This document shows positions 11,801 through 23,905 of a stretch of DNA of 64,000 bases, piece by piece (position 1 is the stretch's first letter; each line of letters opens with the position of its first letter). The notes beneath the pieces were generated by a model. It had not been told where the DNA came from. It saw only the letters and a list, made by a program, of their open reading frames with translations, and did not search any database. This DNA comes from Parelaphostrongylus tenuis (lineage: Eukaryota; Nematoda; Chromadorea; Rhabditida; Metastrongylidae). A program made the translations under genes and the position numbers. The DNA lies in assembly GCA_019055375.1 (NCBI GenBank), contig JAHQIW010002239.1, positions 1 to 64,000 of the forward strand. The letters are read 5' to 3'.

Positions 11801-11889
11801 TGTGTATTACGCCATAGTTTTGAAGTCAGATATTGAGGAAAGCTTCACTAAAAGATGCATATTAAACTAACATTCTCTTGTCCTGGTTT

Positions 11890-13620
11890 CGTTTTCCAAG
11901 CTTCATCTCAGTAATGAATGATGCAGTGTGCGGAAGTTGGATTTTACTCATTCCAAACATGTTGGAGTTCTAAAACTAAGAATATGATAACTTTTCATTC
12001 CGTCTGCTAAGCGGATGGTAAATTGAAAGCACCGTCAGCGTTGTAGGATCATGAGACCTGTCATGAATTTGTTATGAGTGATTATTGAAGCTGGATGAGC
12101 AGTTCCGTATTTCAACCGCCTTGTGCCGATTTTTTTTTTAGATTGCCGAGTGTCGAATAGTTTCGCCTCATTATTCTCCCTGCGCTTCATTTACGATACG
12201 CAACTTCCCTCAGCATGTTGCTGAATCAAGTAAAAGAATTCCAACCACTGCTTGTGCAAAACTGTCTAAAAGGTAATCATTTGAGATGAGATGCTTCACT
12301 GCGCTAGTGCGAATTATTTTTGAAAGTTTGCAGTATGGTATGAGCTAGGTTTTCTAATTAATCACTAGAGATTTTACGGTACTTGGAAGATTTAGTTGAT
12401 TCCTTTAATCGAAGCACTCAAGAAAAATGACGAACTGAATTGTCGAGATGTACTATCTTCCTCTTCTCAGGTAATATTAAATGCCCTTCCAATTACACGA
12501 ATGGACATCTACCTTATCAATTTACTTATTGGAAGAAACCACTCTACTTTTGATTCTAACCTAAATCAAACAGAGATTGTGCTGTATTCTCCGTAGTGTC
12601 GAGTCTTTTAGATATGATTAGGGTCGTGTGTAGAAGTTTGAAGCTAGGGCACGACTTCATTTGTGCTGTGTTTCACTATATTCGATTCGTCTCGATGTAC
12701 CGGCTGCGAAGGCCAACATTGAGTGGACGACAAGTGCTCTAGGCATTGCAGGTGAATACATGTAGCTTCGAGAGGAACCGTCGTTTAGCCAAAATAAAGA
12801 TTTACAACATCCTGTGTAAATCTATCAATAAAACAAATTATTGACGGCCATATTGAAGGATAAAAAGCAAATATGAACGTCGTTTGTACTTATGTATATG
12901 GCGGATTACGATTACACATAGTGTCTGTAAATGCGATATTCAAAGCTCATCGAAGCCATTTTCGAGTCGTTCCCGCTTTTTAGGACTCACTGTGTGAGTC
13001 GAATAACAGAGCGATGATCCCAAAAAATCATTGAACCTTCTCGTTATCAATTACTGGTAACTAATTCAATAGTGGATAGAGTATCGCGCTGAGATTGGAC
13101 TATGCTCTAAGTGTTGCGCAGAACATCAATCGGACACATTTTGTGATTTTGCCTGCTCCAACGCTCAGGCGTAGTGTTCGCTTACATGAATGACTGCTCA
13201 TTGGTAGTCAAGCAATTTGACTAGTAGAATGTAGAATTGTAAATTTCGATTTTCTTGTTTGCAGTATGTTAGTCTCTCAGGTTCTTTAGCCAGGATCCAC
13301 TGATCTGGAATCAGAAATTGTTTTCAGAACGTTTCCGAGTGCTAAAAAGCGAGTAACATTAAGCGTCATAGAGAACACAGATTTCTAACAAATCAAAAGT
13401 GTTAAGGAGAATTCAACGATTCGAAAACAATATATTATGTTTCATCTGCATATACATAGTGAATTTAAAGACACTTCAGCACGCACTGTTTGGCCATCGA
13501 AAATATGCGTTTTTAATGAGATCTAAATATAGCAGAGCACTTTTCAGTCGATGGATTTCGGCTGTTAGATCAAAATTGACCCATAATATCGACTATTTTC
13601 AAAAACTCGCAATAAACATT
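11890..13620 (+). repeat. Block R1, unit-A copy
   Basis: Diverged but collinear with 20,450-23,000: for instance 12,060-12,110 with 20,650-20,700, 12,700-12,730 with 21,930-21,955, 12,830-12,980 with 22,070-22,210, and 13,100-13,270 with 22,620-22,800. I see no coding potential conserved between copies. Confidence 0.55.
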
Positions 13621-13625
13621 CAGAA

Positions 13626-13802
13626 TAATTCCAAAAAGATTGTCTAAAGCCTAAACGAGTTTGGTAAGCCAGGGCCATACACCGGTGCAGGGCATAATGT
13701 GGGGCGGAGGTCACTGACGAGGAGGCCGAAACCTCCGAAACACCGGTGTATGGCCCAGGCGTACCAACCTCGTTTAGGCTTTAGACACTCTTTTTGGAAT
13801 TA
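13626..13802 (+). other. Long hairpin element with hammerhead-like centre
   Basis: An inverted repeat: 13,626-13,687 pairs imperfectly with 13,741-13,802, including a perfect 16-bp stretch (13,672-13,687 with 13,741-13,756). The 53-nt centre contains CTGACGA (13,714-13,720), a 5-bp stem GGAGG/CCTCC with loop CCGAAA, and GAAA (13,737-13,740). That is the complete conserved hammerhead core, with the long arms placed as stem III. The position that should be U before the cleavage nucleotide is C (13,688), and stem I (13,690-13,713) pairs poorly, so this copy may not cleave. Alternatively it is a hairpin MITE that matches by chance. Confidence 0.55.
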
Positions 13803-14955
13803 TTTTGAATGAGAGCATAGTTTTTAAACTGTAATGGCTAGACAGCTATTGGATCACGTTCCAGTCACCTAAGAACAAACAGATGATTTTTATTCGTCTA
13901 CGTTGAGCACAATCATCACGTGCGTAACCCGATGATGACTTCGAGTTTCCGTCTTCCAAGTCGTGCAGATCAATTCGCTTCGCAATTCACCCTTAAATTT
14001 TTTGTACAACGCCGAGAAACAATAGGATTGAATTCTTGTAGATGAAGCGGAGATGTACCGATTGTAATAGTTTCTAGACTCTTTAATAATTAGATCGCAA
14101 AGAGGAAAATGGCACAAATGAGAGGGTTCACGACGAGTCAGCGACAGGCTTCAAATGTTGTAAATATTACCTTCATGTCCAAAGGAGAAGCTCCAGTAAT
14201 CGATCTGCGGTCGTTTCTTTAGTGTGCATAAAGAGATGATATTTCATCATCAGCTCAAAACAAGAGTAGATGGGCATGTGTTGAGTGAATGAACACTTAC
14301 ATAAAACTCACCGATAAGATGCCAAAAGAAAGTTGCTACCCATTTTCGAACATTCAAGTCAAACTATTCGAAAGCGCATACACCACAAAGTTTCTAAGAC
14401 CTCTTCTTTTTTGAACCATTTGAGTCTGGAGTGACACAAACATGTGTCACCGTTTGGACTTCAAGCGTCGCACGCAACGGGAATTTTGCATTTCCTTGTG
14501 ATATATGAATATATTTTCTTGGTAAACTGTGGTATGAGAGGACATTATTTTCATTGGATGTTGCAACGCCACAAAAGAGACTTGCACAATGCTTTTTTAT
14601 TAAGAATATACCCATGTGTCTAAAAATTCTCCTTGTTTCAACGAGAAAATTACATAGTTCCAAAATGAACTCATTCGCGGCTGTCATATAACAATTGCTT
14701 TATCGAAAAAAGTCTGTCTACTTCGAATCGTTTGACATCTTGTAAAATACCGCTTTGATACCAAGATTTCCTTTTGCAACGATTTTCATAGAACGTTTAA
14801 GTGACAAAAAAAAGATAACATTTGCTTCAGAATTGTGTTGCTTCAACTTTTCAGCTGATTCGTGGGTATTATATAGCAGAACCTTGATTACAAACAATTT
14901 TTCCGCAGTAGAAAGGTGCTGGAGAGAATCAGAGGTAAAATTTTTTGAAGTGGCT
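13803..14955. other. Unassigned sequence
   Basis: No domain, repeat partner or splice pattern recognised. Open frames of 75 and 97 codons on the minus strand are not supported by any homologue in the window. Confidence 0.4.
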
Positions 14956-15560
14956 TAGACTATAGGCATTTCCAATGGCTAAGAAACTGTATCTTCTCGG
15001 TGCAGATCTAAACAAAATGACGCGCTCACAAATGATGGGTTCAACGAAAGCATGGTACGACTAATTCTTCCTTTCTTCTTAAACGAAATAGTAATAGCTC
15101 TGAAGCAGTGTTTGTAAAGGACAGATTTGGAGCAATCGGCAACGATTTAGAAATACCACCAAATAATCTGAGGAATCAACTAGTTCGCAACCGCCCATAC
15201 GACAGTCTATGCACAGCGAAGGGATGCTTAATATGCTTCAATGGTGGAGACGGTGATTGCATGAGCATAGGTACAGTGTACTCCGTAAAACCCTCTTTAT
15301 CCGTATCAGAGAGCACCTAGACAGCAGGTATAAAATTGATCTGAAATCCAACAGGCATAGGGCACTGATGCCTTAGGGGTGAACTCTTGAGTAAAATTAT
15401 CGATCCTCGTACAGGAACAGAGAGCTCAAAATCTCCAGAGCATTTGGGATTTATATGAAAAATCCAAATATGAATCGGAAAGATAAACGCTTTGTCATCA
15501 CTCGTTACTTCACGCCATATCTTAAGTCGATTTTTGTGAATTCGAGACTAGCACATATGT
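14956..15560 (+). pseudogene. Penelope-like element, linker to GIY-YIG and C-terminus (decayed)
   Basis: Fragments in order are the post-RT linker (AISNG near 14,967), the segment NNLRNQLVRNRPYDSLCTAK (15,163-15,225), the Cys-rich GGDGDCMSIGTVY (15,244-15,285) and a broken GIY-YIG core. After it, RIREHLDS survives in a shifted frame near 15,300, and the C-terminus is recognisable as NRKDKRFVITR near 15,470. The stretch carrying the expected GETGR-like motif is deleted between 15,285 and 15,295, removing part of the nuclease active site. Frameshifts separate the pieces. No PLE tail or ribozyme remains. Confidence 0.8.
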
Positions 15561-16299
15561 CCTAGCCAATGCAACAATCAGTGCGGCAGGTCCACATATT
15601 GACTAGTCGACTAGTAAACATCAGAACACTTTGAGTATTCAAGATAGTTGAATACTATATGTTTCAATTTCTACGTTCTCGTTCAACCTTTATCACATTT
15701 CTTGTTAAAGTTCTCATCTATGTGGAGGGCACCGGTTTAACCCATTAGTGACAACGGCGATCGCGTCGGTGGTCAGCTCATGTTCTATTGAAAGCACTTC
15801 CTCCTAAGAATTTATTTTACAGCACAGCGTTTTCCCTACGCTTTTGTAACACATTTTGGTCATGCATGTTCTGTCAAACTTCAATTGGGAAAGCCTCCAT
15901 ACTGCAATTACCAAAAATACCTCTCCTCGTTTTATCTTTTTGTTCCATAATGTGACCAGCAGTTGACTGTCATCTCAATTTGATTGCTAGAGAAGATTTG
16001 GCTTGCGCATGAAACGTAACGCCATCGCAAATTTTGAAATAAATTAGTGAGTGTTTTCAAAACGCTCTTAATGATGATAGCACAGCTTGGTTAGAGACCA
16101 TAGTAGTATTGAGTAATGGCACACATTATAATCATATCCATGCAGCGGTAAGCACAGTCTCTTTTATAGTACTGTCATGTTCACATTCCGTCTATTCTGG
16201 TCCTAGATGATGCACATCATATCGATTTTGTTGCTAATTTGGCTCAAGCTACTACAAGCAATTGGTTGCTCAGCCTTATCACAATTACGATAGATCTGG
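15561..16299. other. Unassigned sequence
   Basis: I see no gene, structured repeat or RNA motif in this stretch. Confidence 0.4.
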
Positions 16300-16592
16300 C
16301 CGCGATAAACGATAAGAGAAAAGTTCTTGGCTCTGATCAGCCCATGACGCCTGCGCTGTCCATTCGACTTCATGAAACATTGTTTGGAATTGTCTTAACA
16401 TATCTGGCCTTTACATCTACCTGCAGTAGCCTCTACCAATGCATCATATCAGTGTTGCAGTCCTCTCGAAGAAGTCTGATGCGAATTCGCCGAACTAGTA
16501 GGGATGGAAGGCTTGGTGAACTTTGATTGCGTGGTCTAACCATCGACCACTGCGTAATAGAGCATCTCTGGCCACTGCATCACACTCGACCT
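16300..16592 (-). mobile_element. tRNA-derived SINE, copy 3 (most diverged)
   Basis: Aligned with 8,925-9,226 over the whole length: the body keeps GGGATGGAAGGCTTGGTGA on the plus strand and the TGATCAG end. The tRNA-like head (16,592 downwards) retains only a weak box A (GATGCAGTGGCC) and a damaged box B. It has the same orientation as the other two copies. Confidence 0.6.
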
Positions 16593-17612
16593 TTTGGGGA
16601 TTCTTTTCAATATGTGTCCTTAATCTCTTGGCAACTAATGTGAATGGGAAATTTGCCACTTTACAGAGCATCAAATATAATTTGTGAACTACGGAATTTC
16701 TTCCAAGAAAATGCTTTTACTCAAATAGAAATCGAAATTTTATCAATGTCCTGATCCTAATAGCTTTATATCACTTTCACGATAAGATGACGATAAATCC
16801 TAATACATACTCTGTAAGTAGTTTTGAGATTAATGTATGTAATACGTAGTTTAAAATCATTCATCAAGTGCATAACTAGATCTTTCAACGTGTCAGAGGT
16901 AGAGATGGAGAAGTTCAAGAATGCCTTATTATTTATAGCTTCCAAGATCTTTTTTTGAAATATGCGCCAGGTCCACTGGATGATCGCTATTTTGCAAAAC
17001 TCAAAAATTTTTCATTCTTGATCTTGTCAACCAATTTTAAAGTGGATGTAGGAAACGTCCTACTTGTAAACAAGTTCACTTCAAATTGCTGTTACAGAAG
17101 ACCGCATTCCACTCATCCACTCTAAACCTCTTACTATATTCATCCTTGCATTTCTGATCCATTTAGTTTTTTTGAATCCTGCAGTGAGGCAAATATGGGG
17201 CATTTTCTGGAATCAAAACGGTGGAAATTTTTTCGCCAACTTCCTATTGGTGGGATGAATAATTGTGTTTCAAACACATTCCTTTCAGCGCGTTTCTCTA
17301 CTGAAATGTAATGCTGTGCACAAGTGTTCAGTGTATATTTCCCATGGGACCGAAAATGGCGTGGTGAATTGGTTCCTTGAGACAATCATTCTATTGTTCG
17401 GTTCTTAGTTGTTAGAATAAAAAATAATACTTAATTCTGAAGAAGAGGATCCACAGTGGCCATTCAGCGTCACATTGCGCAGTTCAATGAAATCTACCTT
17501 GTTACTCTATCTACTTAACAGCCATGTGATTTGTCAGTTTATTGTTACTATAAAGCTACAACAAATATCGATAAAGTGAATGCGTTTATCTTGAACACAT
17601 CACAGTTCAGGT
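16593..17612 (-). repeat. Flank downstream of X2, shared with X4
   Basis: Reverse-complemented, 16,900-17,580 aligns with 40,970-41,600 downstream of X4. Matching landmarks are AACAGCCATGTGATTTGT just after the gene, and TTTTGCAAAATAGCGATC farther on. An 81-codon frame on the minus strand (17,140-17,385) is not kept open in the partner. I therefore read it as duplicated flank and not as a gene. Confidence 0.5.
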
Positions 17613-19192
17613 TCAGATTTCGCCTGTAGTGGCAAAAGCCGAGTAGAAGTGCAATCCAAATGGATCTGTTGCTAGCATTCGAGTCGCCCTGTTCACTACA
17701 TTTTGCCACATTGCCTTCGACCAATTCGCCATGACGATGTTCGTGGTCTACAAAGATTTTTTTTTTATAAAAAGGAGTTGTCGATAAAGAAAACATTTCA
17801 AACCGAGAGTGTTCCTGAAATGGACAAGTGCATAGGAGGAATTTCTACAATTTTGTTTGGCATACATGGATCACCACCATTCCTTATGGGGCAAAGTGCC
17901 GTCACCGTATTGCCGACAATGATGCAGCGCAGATTCTTCTTGTAGCCTGCAAGAAACTATGAATATTAATAAGATACCTCCATCGATCACAGCATGAAAT
18001 TTGAGAAGAAAAATAAGTAAATTTCTCAGCACTGTTTTTTTCGTCTCTTAAAGTCTTACATCGCGACACTCTGGATAAAGCTGAAGGACAAACCTCCCGG
18101 CTTGATTAATGCCTAAGGGATGCAGCCTGCATTTGTCTTCATTTTTCAGCTTCCTTTGAAGTAACTGAATGCATATCTGGTCTTTGCAATGACCTGCGGT
18201 GGCCTCTCGCTGAACCGAGTGTGTGCTGTCTATCCTTCCAGAGAATTCTGAGACTTGTCCGGTACCAATTTACCAACTCCGGAGGTACGGATGGCTTGGT
18301 GAAACATGAGCACGAGATCGACGATTAACCTCGTGTGCGACGCAGAGCGCTTCTAACCATTGCGCCACATGTGCTCTTAGCACACTGAGTACCGTAAAGC
18401 TTTCAAGAAAAGCTATAAGAAAACTGACCATGACATCGGATTGTAACGGATTCTAACAGTCATTTGATCCAAAATGGTCCGTATTACAGCATCAGGAAGA
18501 AGTGCGCTGCGACCTTGGTTTCTGAGAGCATCAAGGACCTGAAAACAAATTTTTCCTTAGTTTGTAGAGTAGGATCGCAAGCTTTGTTCGAATTCTATGG
18601 AGCTCTGCAAGTCATAAAAATATTGGGAAGCCAGTGAACTGTTATAATGTCAAAGCTCCACTTCGACTACCTTCAAGAATAAGTAAAAAAAAATTGAAAT
18701 CTAAGAGTTACGAACTCACAGTTTGCTTCACAAGACGATTCACAAATGTCCAAGCTCCTTTCCTGCTAGGTGCGATATCAGGGTGTTTAGCTAAAACTTC
18801 GGGCTTTTCACTGCACACCATAGCTGCAGGCAGAATGAAGCCGGTGACGGTGAAGCTTATTGTCTTTGCTTTAATGAAATCGCTTAGTTCTTGCAATGAA
18901 ATCGAGGAAGAAATTACTATGTTCAATGATTTTAAGGACTATTTTTTGCACAAAATTCAAAGTCGTTCCATCGGAAAGCTCACATCGCGACGATTTTTAA
19001 GCGTTGGTGAAACGTGAAACGCATGATTTTTTTTCTGATTTAGATTCATGAACTGCTATCTGAGGATTGAAACCTTTATAGTATTATAGCAGTCTTCTAT
19101 TCATTACCTTGACCTATAGATATCGTTCAACATCCAAGTACTATCGAAATCGTGGCTAGCAGCGAAATTATAAAAAGATCGACCGAAAACAT
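17613..19192 (-). pseudogene. Family X copy 2, disabled; SINE in intron 3
   Basis: Exons by alignment are e1 19,108-19,192 (85 nt), e2 18,720-18,889 (170), e3 18,538 down to about 18,430 (truncated), e4 17,804-17,946 (143) and e5 17,613-17,747 (135). e1, e2, e4 and e5 keep the family's splice phases. Visible pieces are a signal-like e1 (FIISLLATISIVLGC), e2 ending FVNRLVKQT, e3 with QGRSALLPDAVIRTILDQ, e4 with LRCIIVGNTVTALC and ending LSISGTLS, and e5 with MANWSKAMWQNVVNRA then FGLHFYSAFATTGEI and a stop. Disabling features are a TGA in e1 right after the conserved Cys and loss of the e3 end and donor. The SINE at 18,070-18,376 lies in the e3-e4 intron. e4 and e5 look only lightly decayed. 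Confidence 0.65.
18070..18376 (-). mobile_element. tRNA-derived SINE, copy 2
   Basis: Close to copy 1 along the body, including TGTCCGGTACCAATTTACC and ACGGATGGCTTGGTGA on the plus strand. The head (18,376 downwards) reads GTGGCGCAATGGTTAGAAG as box A, but box B is disrupted. It sits inside the e3-e4 intron of X2 in the same orientation as that gene copy. Confidence 0.7.
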
Positions 19193-20339
19193 GGTGATGT
19201 ACACTTTCGGCTCCCAAAAAGTCTGAACTACTGAAAACTTGAACGAAAACAAATTATACAACTGTCCTTTTCTTTGATTAAAATTTGCCTGAGGTTGGTC
19301 TCCCTCTCTCAGATCTTGGTGGACAGCAATAAGAAATTCTGCAATTTCAGCACTCCTGCCAAGCATGTGAGAGAGTTTCTCTTTTGAAATTTTACAGCGT
19401 TCAGATTGTTCGCCCAACAACGGATTTTGCTTCTTGGCTCATATAACTGGGTAACGTCACCTTGGCAGCTTTTTGAGTTTTCCAAAAGCTTCAAGGGTTC
19501 CTTATTCTCCTAATTTGAAGCGAAACCTTATAAGCATATTTGTGACAATACCTCTATTTTGAAGAACAGAGAAATGAAATACAAGTCAAATGTTAATTGA
19601 CAATAAGCTGTGTGGAAGAGACCACTCACGCAGAAGTTTTAGTGAATGCACGGTTCGTTGGGCAGTAGGAGTGGATTTTTGTTCCGCCTCTCTATTTGTG
19701 ATGAGGCGGCATCAAATCCTTCAGAATTTTAAGAAAAGATTTAGATCTAGGCAGGAAGTAAGACCACCCCAAGAATCCACCAGCGAAACGATGGAGGTGG
19801 GTACAGAAGTGTAGTAGAAAATCAATCGCATTGAGGAGCAGAAACTATTGTGAGACACAGTGATGATAAATTTGGTAAATTTGCCAAAATATTGAAGTGA
19901 GAAAGGAAAATGGACGTTCTGTAGAACATTATCGTTAAGAAACTGAGCTGAGGCCTCTTAACTCACTTTTCTAAATGTTACAAGTTCATCATCAAGATGG
20001 TAGTCGTAAACTTCGAACATTTTTTCCATAATGTGTAGACGAAACAAAATTGTCGTTTTATTTGTTGGACATTCCGTTCAGTGAAGTATCACTCCGCCTA
20101 TGTAACGGGCACAAACTCTTTAGTGGCTTGTCTCGTTTTCAGCAAATGTTAAAGGCAATAATATGGAAGGTTGACGTGTTAAATTTGTAAAGATGATCAA
20201 TTTAATTTATTCAATAGTCTGTGTTCTCGACGTAATTCGCAAAATTTTACTCCATGCAGCACTTCAAAGCAATATTGCTAAATCCTGTAAGAAGAGGAAG
20301 AGACACAAGACTGCATTTACTACGATTTTGATAATTCTA
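19193..20339. repeat. Unit-B non-coding DNA upstream of X2
   Basis: Corresponds to 10.0-11.2 kb and about 32.5-32.7 kb in the neighbouring units. No gene recognised; the 97-codon minus-strand frame at 19,127-19,420 simply runs through X2 exon 1. Confidence 0.4.
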
Positions 20340-21195
20340 TTGATGAATGAAAGCAGAATCTGTTCTCCATTTATTGAATGTGCTGTATAGTACACCACTG
20401 CGTGGGCATCGCATTTTGAAAAATTCTGCTGCTGAAAGCACCTTATGTAAATTAAAAATAGTTTTAGAACTTTCTTTCACTCTGCGGTTACCATCCCAGT
20501 AAGGAGTGATGTAACGTGTGAAATTGAAGCTTCACCAATTCTCCGACAGCTTAATTAAAACCTCGATATCAGAAACATTGAATTCCGTTTCGCCTGTTAC
20601 ACGAGTGAAAGATCAAAATTACCGCTAGCGCTCTAAGATCACAGTCTCTTTAACGGCTTTCTTACCGTCAATGATCGAAGCTGAATAAGCAATTCTGTGA
20701 AGTTTCATGATTTTCTTTGCTTCAGCACAGGTCTATTTCCTGCAGAAAGAGGACTACCACACAAACCTGCTTTCAGTACAACTTCAACAATCATGTTGAT
20801 GGATATAAGCAGAACTTAATCTACAGTTATTGAAAGTGCCTTGCAGTATTCGAGTGCTTGGACATCGCATATTTAAAAACCTTTTCAGCTAAAGGCCGTC
20901 ATTCACATAAATCGTTTTAGAACACTTTCTTTCACTCTACAGAAGCCATCCCAGTGGGGAGTACTGTAATGTGTGAAATTGAAAGTTTCACCAATCTTCC
21001 AACAACAGCTAAAATCTCAGTATCAGAAACATGATGAATTTTGTTTCTTCTGTTACACGAGTGATAAATGGAAATTGCCGGTAGCGCTGTATTAATCATA
21101 GTCGCTGTAATGAATTCCCGCCAACAATAATCGAAGCTGAATAAGCAATTCTTAATTTCGTCTTTCGTTCAGTGACGCTTTATTAAATTTGAATC
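20340..21195 (+). repeat. Direct tandem duplication, period about 450 bp
   Basis: 20,340-20,770 and 20,796-21,195 align in direct order. CTTTCTTTCACTCT occurs near 20,470 and again near 20,923; TCGAAGCTGAATAAGCAATTCT occurs near 20,674 and again near 21,130. A third, more distant copy lies near 11,990-12,110 in unit A. Confidence 0.65.
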
Positions 21196-22312
21196 GCTGA
21201 GCGACAAACAGTTTTGCTACAGTATTCTCTTTGCGTTTTCATATGATACTCCACTTTTTTCCAAAATGATACGAAACCAATAAAGAGATTTTATACTACT
21301 GTTGTGTATAAATGTTTTATCGATATACAATTAGCAGAGCAGTTTCACTGTACTGTTTGAGGGAAACCCGTATAGTACTCAATCAATAGTTTTTACAATC
21401 ACACCAGCATCGATGTGGTTTACTAAACTTATGGCTTTGTAAGACAAGGTTTTGTGTCAATTGCAAACACTGATTACAACGTTGAACTATGAGAATAAGA
21501 AAAGTTAATTACCTCTTTGATACAGGGGTTTGGTGGATAAGTGTGAATAAGTATTGGCTTTCTTTTCACCTGACAGTAATGTCCTATCATTTGAAGAAAG
21601 GCGATTACTTGATCGAAATTAGTGTGTGAAAAAAAAACCATTCTACTGAGCAATCTCAGCGACAACTCGAGACCTTGATGTATTTACAGATCTTTTCAAG
21701 ACAATTTTGTATGCAGCCGCTGTTGATGTTTTATCAAATGTCAGCCAGTGATAGGCCGACTACAAAAGTATGGATTGTCATCAACGGAGCAGACATTTTT
21801 TGCCGATAGTAAGACAGCAACCTCCCTAATCCTTCGTGAAGTCAATTCACCTAAACATGTCTTGAAAACTGCATAAAATGTTAGGTCAGGCGCCACTTTG
21901 TTTATGATGTGCTTCATCTTACGACGCAAGAGCGAAGGCCAACATCACGAACGGGCAATGTTCTGGTCACCAAATTCGGATCGTAAGACCTCGACGAAGG
22001 CGGAAGCGTCATAAAGTTAGTCACAATGAAGTTTTATGACATCGTCATTTATGCTCATCAGTTGATGCAATCAATTATTGATTGCCCATACTGAAGTTCA
22101 GCTGCCCAAGAAGAGCATGGATATTGTTTCTTATTAGACACAACACACCTGAATACATTATGGTACCCGTAAACACGATATTCATCGCCCTTCAACATCA
22201 TTTTCAAGTCTCTTACTTCCTTCTCAACCCCTTTTGCTGTTCCGCGGAAAACATAGAATGATTATTTTATGAAATGGAATCCCTGAGTCTTCATTGCTCA
22301 CTGATCTAAATA

Positions 22313-22400
22313 GAGCCCCGTAGCCGAGCGGTTGTGATGCTCGTCGCGGCGCGCGCGCGGGCTGCCCAGCTCTTCATCACTCCGGCAGTTAACAAAATTC
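22313..22400 (+). other. GC-rich tRNA-like insert (box A only)
   Basis: CCGTAGCCGAGCGGTT resembles a Ser/Leu-type D-arm box A and is followed by a GC-rich run (22,340-22,370) unlike the AT-rich surroundings. No box B can be found, and the related unit-A sequence near 12,990 lacks the insert. It is possibly the head of a short tRNA-derived element. Confidence 0.3.
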
Positions 22401-23200
22401 CCTATGGAACGTCACAGTCAGGGCCATCCTCAGAAATGCAGAGAGACACGCTCAACCACTATTCTCCTACGTGAAGACAAAAAGACGAATATTGATGTCA
22501 AAGGTATTGAAATCCGTACAATAAAAAAGAACACTGTGGAAACTGATCATTAAAGTGCCAAAAAGTGCTGAACTAAGTAGAAATTCACTCCATTAAATCG
22601 TTGTGATTGGTTTGTGCGCTAGGTGTTGAAAATACGGCGCAGAACATCACTCGTCCTCATTTTATAGCTTCATCTGCTCTAACGCCCAGAGCGGTGCTTA
22701 TTTACAGAAGCGACTATTCATTGGTCCTCAAACAACATAGTAAACAGAAAGTAGAATTGTAGGACTCATTCTTTTCTTTTGAAGTATGCTATTGCTCTGA
22801 ATGCTTCAGCTGGAATTCCACTCATAAGAAGTCCAATTTATTTTTATAAACATTTTTTGTCCGTGTGAACGACACTACACGTCGCAGAAAGCAAAAATTT
22901 CTCTTATTTCAGACATGCTACGGAGAATTCACACATTAGGAGAATAAAGTATTGTGCTTTTTGCTCATGAATCGTGAGCTAAAATTGCAGTCAGCACTGT
23001 CGAATTATAGGAATTGCCATGAGTTTTTATAGAATGGTAAATCTATCTGGATAAGCAGCCTCGTGTCATTTCAATTCGATTGTTAAGCCAAGCAGTTCTG
23101 CCCCAGCACTCCCTTTCCGCTATCAGCGCAATGCTGTGGCTAATCAGTGATATACGGGCAGTAAGAAAAGCAGACCGTTGTTGTTTTCTTATAGATTGAG

Positions 23201-23300
23201 GGTAGGGTAACGGTTCAGCACGCGCCCCCGGGTAGGGTGAAATGTGAGTTCAAATCCAACATCACGAAATGTTTTTGCATACCACTCTACATTGTTGGGA
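23201..23300 (+). mobile_element. Short tRNA-like element
   Basis: Box A-like GGGTAACGGTTCAGCA (23,205-23,220) and box B GAGTTCAAATCC (23,246-23,257) are spaced as in a tRNA. A short tail follows (TTTTTGCATACCACTCTACATT) that is also seen after the box B at 27,724. The paralogous block near 53,160 lacks it, so it is an insertion. Confidence 0.5.
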
Positions 23301-23546
23301 ATAATTAAATAGGATTTTGCATGGCTAGCGTACCGGCACTTGCGCTTTCTTCGTGCACGACTGTTCTGAGATGACCATATACGTCTTACTGCTATATAGG
23401 CTTCCGCAGCCGCATCGAGTCGAACTCACTGCAGTAGAGCAACTGAACGAACTTTCCTTACTTATTAGGTCTCCAACCGTGTTTGCGAACTTGATTCAAA
23501 ATTTTAAATATTTATTTTTCCAAGTAATGTAAATTATCAACTAGCA

Positions 23547-23905
23547 TCAACTGAAGTATTCTCCGTTTGCCTGGATGCAATTCAGCCAACGCTTCAGCAA
23601 CAAATCAACCGCGCTCATAAAACTCATTATTCTTCAATGCAAACCAAGCAGTCAGTTCTCGACGCAAATGATTGGTGTCTCGAAACGCTTCTTTTTGTCC
23701 AACCAATGCTTCTACGGTCTGAAGAGATGGAAATCTGGTGGATACAGATTTGGCGAACACGGTGGTTGATCCAAGTGCTTTCAGCCCAAATCGGCCATCT
23801 TCTTCCTTGTTTCCTTGGCGATGTGTGGCTTTGGATTGTGTTTGAAGCAAAATGACTTGGCGACGGCGGTGACGTGGAATTGCTTGATTGCAACACATCA
23901 GTTTC
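23547..23905 (-). pseudogene. mariner transposase, C-terminal fragment
   Basis: On the minus strand, pieces of the mariner C-terminal third are visible. They are ETRKKMADLG near 23,815, a proline-rich PPDFHLFRP segment near 23,725, LRRELTAWFALKNNEFYERG (about 23,670-23,605) and, after a 1-nt shift, LLLKRWLNCIQANGEYFS with a stop at 23,547-23,549. The family's DDE/D transposase moves DNA by cut and paste. Here the N-terminal two thirds and at least two reading-frame steps are gone. It lies within R1 between the flanking duplication and a PLE RT relic; I could not find its terminal repeats. Confidence 0.75.

Larger units (their letters stand above)
21196..23540 (+). repeat. Block R1, unit-B copy
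   Basis: Collinear with 12,130-13,440 in unit A and, from about 22,790, with 52,780-53,350 (for example GGAGAATTCACACAT at about 22,922 and 52,880). It is interrupted by two tRNA-like inserts. No coding sequence recognised. Confidence 0.6.

Noticed and set aside
22340..22372. GC-rich run as a CpG island or rRNA piece
   Set aside because: Only about 30 bp, no rRNA match recognised; better explained as part of a tRNA-like insert absent from the paralogous block.
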